Source: an uncultured Anaerosacchariphilus sp.
Lineage (GTDB): Bacteria; Bacillota; Clostridia; Lachnospirales; Lachnospiraceae
Direction of reading: 5' to 3'
DNA: 8,375 nt
Assembly (NCBI GenBank): GCA_934373375.1
Contig: CAKROP010000073.1
Span: 1 to 8,375 of the forward strand
A model generated the notes under the pieces. The model was given only the letters and a program-made list of their open reading frames with translations, ran no database searches and was not told the origin of the DNA. The first letter of the stretch is position 1, and each line of letters opens with the position of its first letter. Of this stretch, positions 6,443-8,375 are shown piece after piece. A program made the translations under genes and the position numbers.

Positions 6443-7099
6443 ATGGAAAAGAAACCATTTCAGGTCGGCCTGATCCGTGTGCTGACCTCTGACGATCAGC
6501 ATTTCGTAGATATGCACGGTCAGATTATCATGGACCATTTTCCGGGCATCCAGGTAGAAAGCCGCTGCATCCCGGACCAGTGGGAGGGCATCCACAGCCA
6601 TGAGCTGGAGCTGATTGCCGTTCCGAAAATTGTAGAGCTGGCAAAAACCTTCCAGGATAAGGATATGATTATTGTGAGCTGCGCCGATGATCCGGGCGTG
6701 GCAGAGATCCGCGAGGCTCTTCCGCATATGTCCGTAACCGGCGGCGGTGAAACTACCGTTGCACTGGCAGGCAAATACGGTGAGAAAATCGGCCTTCTGG
6801 GTATTACCGACTACGCGCCGAGAGCTTACCGCAAGCTGCCAAAGGACCGTCTGGTAGCCGTGGAGAAGCCGGAGGGCGTAAACAGCACGCTGGATCTGAT
6901 GACCGACGAAGGCCGGAAGAACTGCGTAGCCTGCGCGCGGAAAATCAAGGACATGGGCGCGGACGTTATCGCCCTGGGCTGCACCGGTCTTACCACCATC
7001 GGCATCGCCAAGCTGCTGGAGCAGGAAGTGGGACTTCCGGTCATCGACCCGGTACTGGCGGAAGGTCTTTTCGCATTTTTTGAATCTATCCGCAAATAA
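6443..7099 (+). CDS. Aspartate/glutamate/hydantoin racemase family protein
   Basis: This 218-residue cytoplasmic protein belongs to the cofactor-independent Asp/Glu racemase superfamily, in which two cysteines deprotonate and reprotonate the alpha carbon from opposite faces. Both are present: C80 in DMIIVSCADDPGV (74-86) and C180 in ADVIALGCTGLTTIG (173-187). C-A-D-D-P-G resembles the C-F-G-D-P-G segment of hydantoin racemases, as does TGGGETTVALA (99-109) before the strand KIGLLGITD (115-123). The length fits hydantoin and aspartate racemases (about 210-250) rather than glutamate racemase MurI (about 260-270). No murein genes are nearby, which also argues against MurI. It likely interconverts stereoisomers of an amino acid, hydantoin or similar acid released by the neighbouring enzymes. 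Family membership is firm, the substrate open. The DUF917 gene follows after 27 bases. Confidence 0.92.
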   Translation: MEKKPFQVGLIRVLTSDDQHFVDMHGQIIMDHFPGIQVESRCIPDQWEGIHSHELELIAVPKIVELAKTFQDKDMIIVSCADDPGVAEIREALPHMSVTGGGETTVALAGKYGEKIGLLGITDYAPRAYRKLPKDRLVAVEKPEGVNSTLDLMTDEGRKNCVACARKIKDMGADVIALGCTGLTTIGIAKLLEQEVGLPVIDPVLAEGLFAFFESIRK

Positions 7100-7126
7100 A
7101 ACGACATCCACAGAAAGGGAACAACT

Positions 7127-8209
7127 ATGATTTATCTGACAAAAGAACTGTGTGAACAGGCCCTGATGGGCGGCCTTCTTCTGGGAGGCGGCGGAGGCGG
7201 AACACTGACCGCCGGACGGGAGGCTCTGGAGGAGACCTTCAAGCACACCGATAAGCTGACCATGCTGGATGTCAGCGAACTGAAGCCAGACGATGTGGTA
7301 GTGAATGTCTCCACATTGGGCGCGCCCTCCGCAAAGGATGTACACCTGACCGCAGAGCACTGGATGACTGCCCTGAAGAATTTTGAGCTGAATTACGGCA
7401 AGAAAATCGCAGGCTTTACCTCCTGCGAAAACGGAGCCATCTCTACAGCCAACGGCTGGGTTATCTCCGCTCTCACCGGCATTCCCCTGGTGGACGCGCC
7501 CAGTAACGGCCGCGCTCATCCCACCGGAACTATGGGAAGCATCGGACTGAACCTGCTGCCTGATTACCAGACCACCCAGTCCAGCTGCGGCGGCGTGGGT
7601 GCCCGCTATGTGGAAACCGTGGCAAAGGGAGCCCTGAACTCCACCTCCCATGTAATCCGCCAGAGCGCGGTGGCCGACGGCGGTATGGTAGGCGTGCTGC
7701 GTAACCCGGTGACCGCCGAGTATCTGGCAAAGAACGCGGCTGTGGGCGCCATTTCCCAGGCTCTGGATATCGGAAAGGCCTTCAGCCAGTGCAAGAACGG
7801 CGCGGAGTTCGTAGCTTTCCTGGAGAAAAACTACGACGCAAAGATTCTGGCTAAGGGTAAAATCGCTAACTACGATCTGAAGATGGACGGCGGCTATGAT
7901 ATCGGACATCTGGATGTAACCGGCGAGGAGGGCAGCGTAAGCTTCACCTTCTGGAATGAGTACATGCTGGCAGAGCAGGACGGACAGCGCGCCGCTACCT
8001 TCCCGGATCTCATCTGTACTCTGGACGCCGCTACCGGAGAGGCCATTTCTACCGCCGAGGCACAGAACGGCATGGATGCTTACGCCATCGTGATTCCCAA
8101 GGAGAAGCTGATTCTGGGCGCAGGCATGCACCAGAGAGAGCTGTTCCAGGAGGTGGAGGATCTCCTTCACAAGGACATGGTCGCATGCAATGACGGCTTG
8201 TTTGTATAG
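7127..8209 (+). CDS. DUF917 / S-methyl-thiohydantoin desulfurase family protein
   Basis: This 360-residue soluble protein matches the DUF917 family, now often labelled S-Me-THD in domain databases. The N-terminal domain (1 to about 170) has the glycine run LLLGGGGGGTLTAGR (17-31), STLGAPSA (62-69), ENGAISTANGW (101-111) and VDAPSNGRAHP (122-132), where D123, R129 and H131 are typical. The C-terminal domain (about 175-350) includes NEYM (277-280), DLICTLDAATGEAI (294-307) and VIPKEKLILG (322-331). Family members occur beside hydantoinase/oxoprolinase and hydantoin racemase genes, so ring compounds such as (thio)hydantoins are candidate substrates. No hydantoinase lies in this window. AAAGGGA precedes the ATG by about 8 bases and the gap to the racemase gene is 27 bases. 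It is the last gene of the run. No truncation or missing motif is apparent. Confidence 0.92.
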   Translation: MIYLTKELCEQALMGGLLLGGGGGGTLTAGREALEETFKHTDKLTMLDVSELKPDDVVVNVSTLGAPSAKDVHLTAEHWMTALKNFELNYGKKIAGFTSCENGAISTANGWVISALTGIPLVDAPSNGRAHPTGTMGSIGLNLLPDYQTTQSSCGGVGARYVETVAKGALNSTSHVIRQSAVADGGMVGVLRNPVTAEYLAKNAAVGAISQALDIGKAFSQCKNGAEFVAFLEKNYDAKILAKGKIANYDLKMDGGYDIGHLDVTGEEGSVSFTFWNEYMLAEQDGQRAATFPDLICTLDAATGEAISTAEAQNGMDAYAIVIPKEKLILGAGMHQRELFQEVEDLLHKDMVACNDGLFV

Positions 8210-8233
8210 GAACTGATTTCCAATTTTCAAATC

Positions 8234-8285
8234 AATAGGGGCAGATTTCCAAGATTCAGATAGAATATGGAAATCTGCCCCTATT
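8234..8285 (+). terminator. Perfect 18-bp hairpin closing the gene run
   Basis: AATAGGGGCAGATTTCCA (8234-8251) is the exact reverse complement of 8268-8285. The 16-base interval can form an extra ATTC/GAAT pair (8254-8257, 8263-8266). It lies 24 bases after the DUF917 stop and 18 bases past the stop of the convergent minus-strand gene, as a shared terminator would. The downstream U-tract on the plus strand is only moderate (TTATTCTTT) and is absent on the minus strand. A transcript-stabilising element or a small repeat is a possible alternative. Confidence 0.65.
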
Positions 8286-8303
8286 ATTCTTTCAGTAACT
8301 TCT

Positions 8304-8375
8304 TTAATCGTTCAGCATAACCGCTTTCACCGCATGCGCTTTATCCGTCAGGAATTCCATGATACCCTCCGGCGC
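8304..8375 (-). CDS. C-terminal end of an unidentified convergent gene
   Basis: On the minus strand a frame open from the right edge ends at TAA (8306-8304) after 23 codons. The tail reads PEGIMEFLTDKAHAVKAVML followed by N-D-stop. Its codon choice (GCG, CTG, GTG, AAA) resembles the other genes, and its stop sits just short of the shared hairpin, which supports a real gene end. The fragment is too short to assign to a family. Confidence 0.55.
   Translation of the reverse strand, partial: APEGIMEFLTDKAHAVKAVMLND

Noticed and set aside
6395..8230. A 611-codon open frame on the minus strand opposite the racemase and DUF917 genes
   Set aside because: It is codon-aligned with two clear family members on the plus strand. 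It is open only because those genes avoid TTA, CTA and TCA codons. Its translation is low in recognisable motifs and it has no convincing ribosome binding site.

Overview
The window looks like chromosomal DNA from a Gram-positive, low-to-mid-GC anaerobe, probably Clostridia (Lachnospiraceae-like). The base composition is balanced to GC-rich, Shine-Dalgarno sites are strong (AGGAGG and AAAGGAG types), the promoters are of the sigma-A type, and the mix of families (OPT transporter, DUF1177, AroM, M29-like, DUF917) fits that group. This placement is inference; there is no rRNA or marker gene in the window.

Layout. The left arm is on the minus strand. It holds a nitroreductase-family flavoprotein that runs off the left edge (1-535), an AEC-family permease (625-1575) and an OPT-family peptide or metal-chelate transporter (1732-3414). 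An intrinsic terminator lies between the OPT and AEC genes (about 1654-1700). The intergenic region 3415-3665 carries two back-to-back promoters. One is a near-consensus promoter facing left for the OPT gene, followed by a leader that contains a terminator-like hairpin. The other faces right. Rightward come five enzyme-like genes: DUF1177 (3666-4604), AroM family (4729-5403), M29/NicX-like metalloprotein (5479-6420), Asp/Glu/hydantoin racemase family (6443-7099) and DUF917/S-Me-THD family (7127-8209). A terminator-like hairpin after DUF1177 may set expression of the last four genes below that of the first. An 18-bp perfect hairpin (8234-8285) closes the run, facing the 3' end of a convergent minus-strand gene that leaves the right edge.

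How it may work together. The divergent pairing suggests that the OPT transporter imports a small peptide or peptide-like, possibly cyclised, compound that the five cytoplasmic proteins then modify or break down. Two of the five share the two-cysteine pattern of the Asp/Glu racemase superfamily, one retains a set of M29-type metal ligands, one belongs to a family tied to (thio)hydantoin chemistry, and one (DUF1177) has no known function. The substrate cannot be read from the sequence. The system is the main point of interest here: a coherent uptake-plus-catabolism cluster built largely from poorly characterised families. No regulator gene, RNA gene, insertion sequence, phage gene or CRISPR array was seen.
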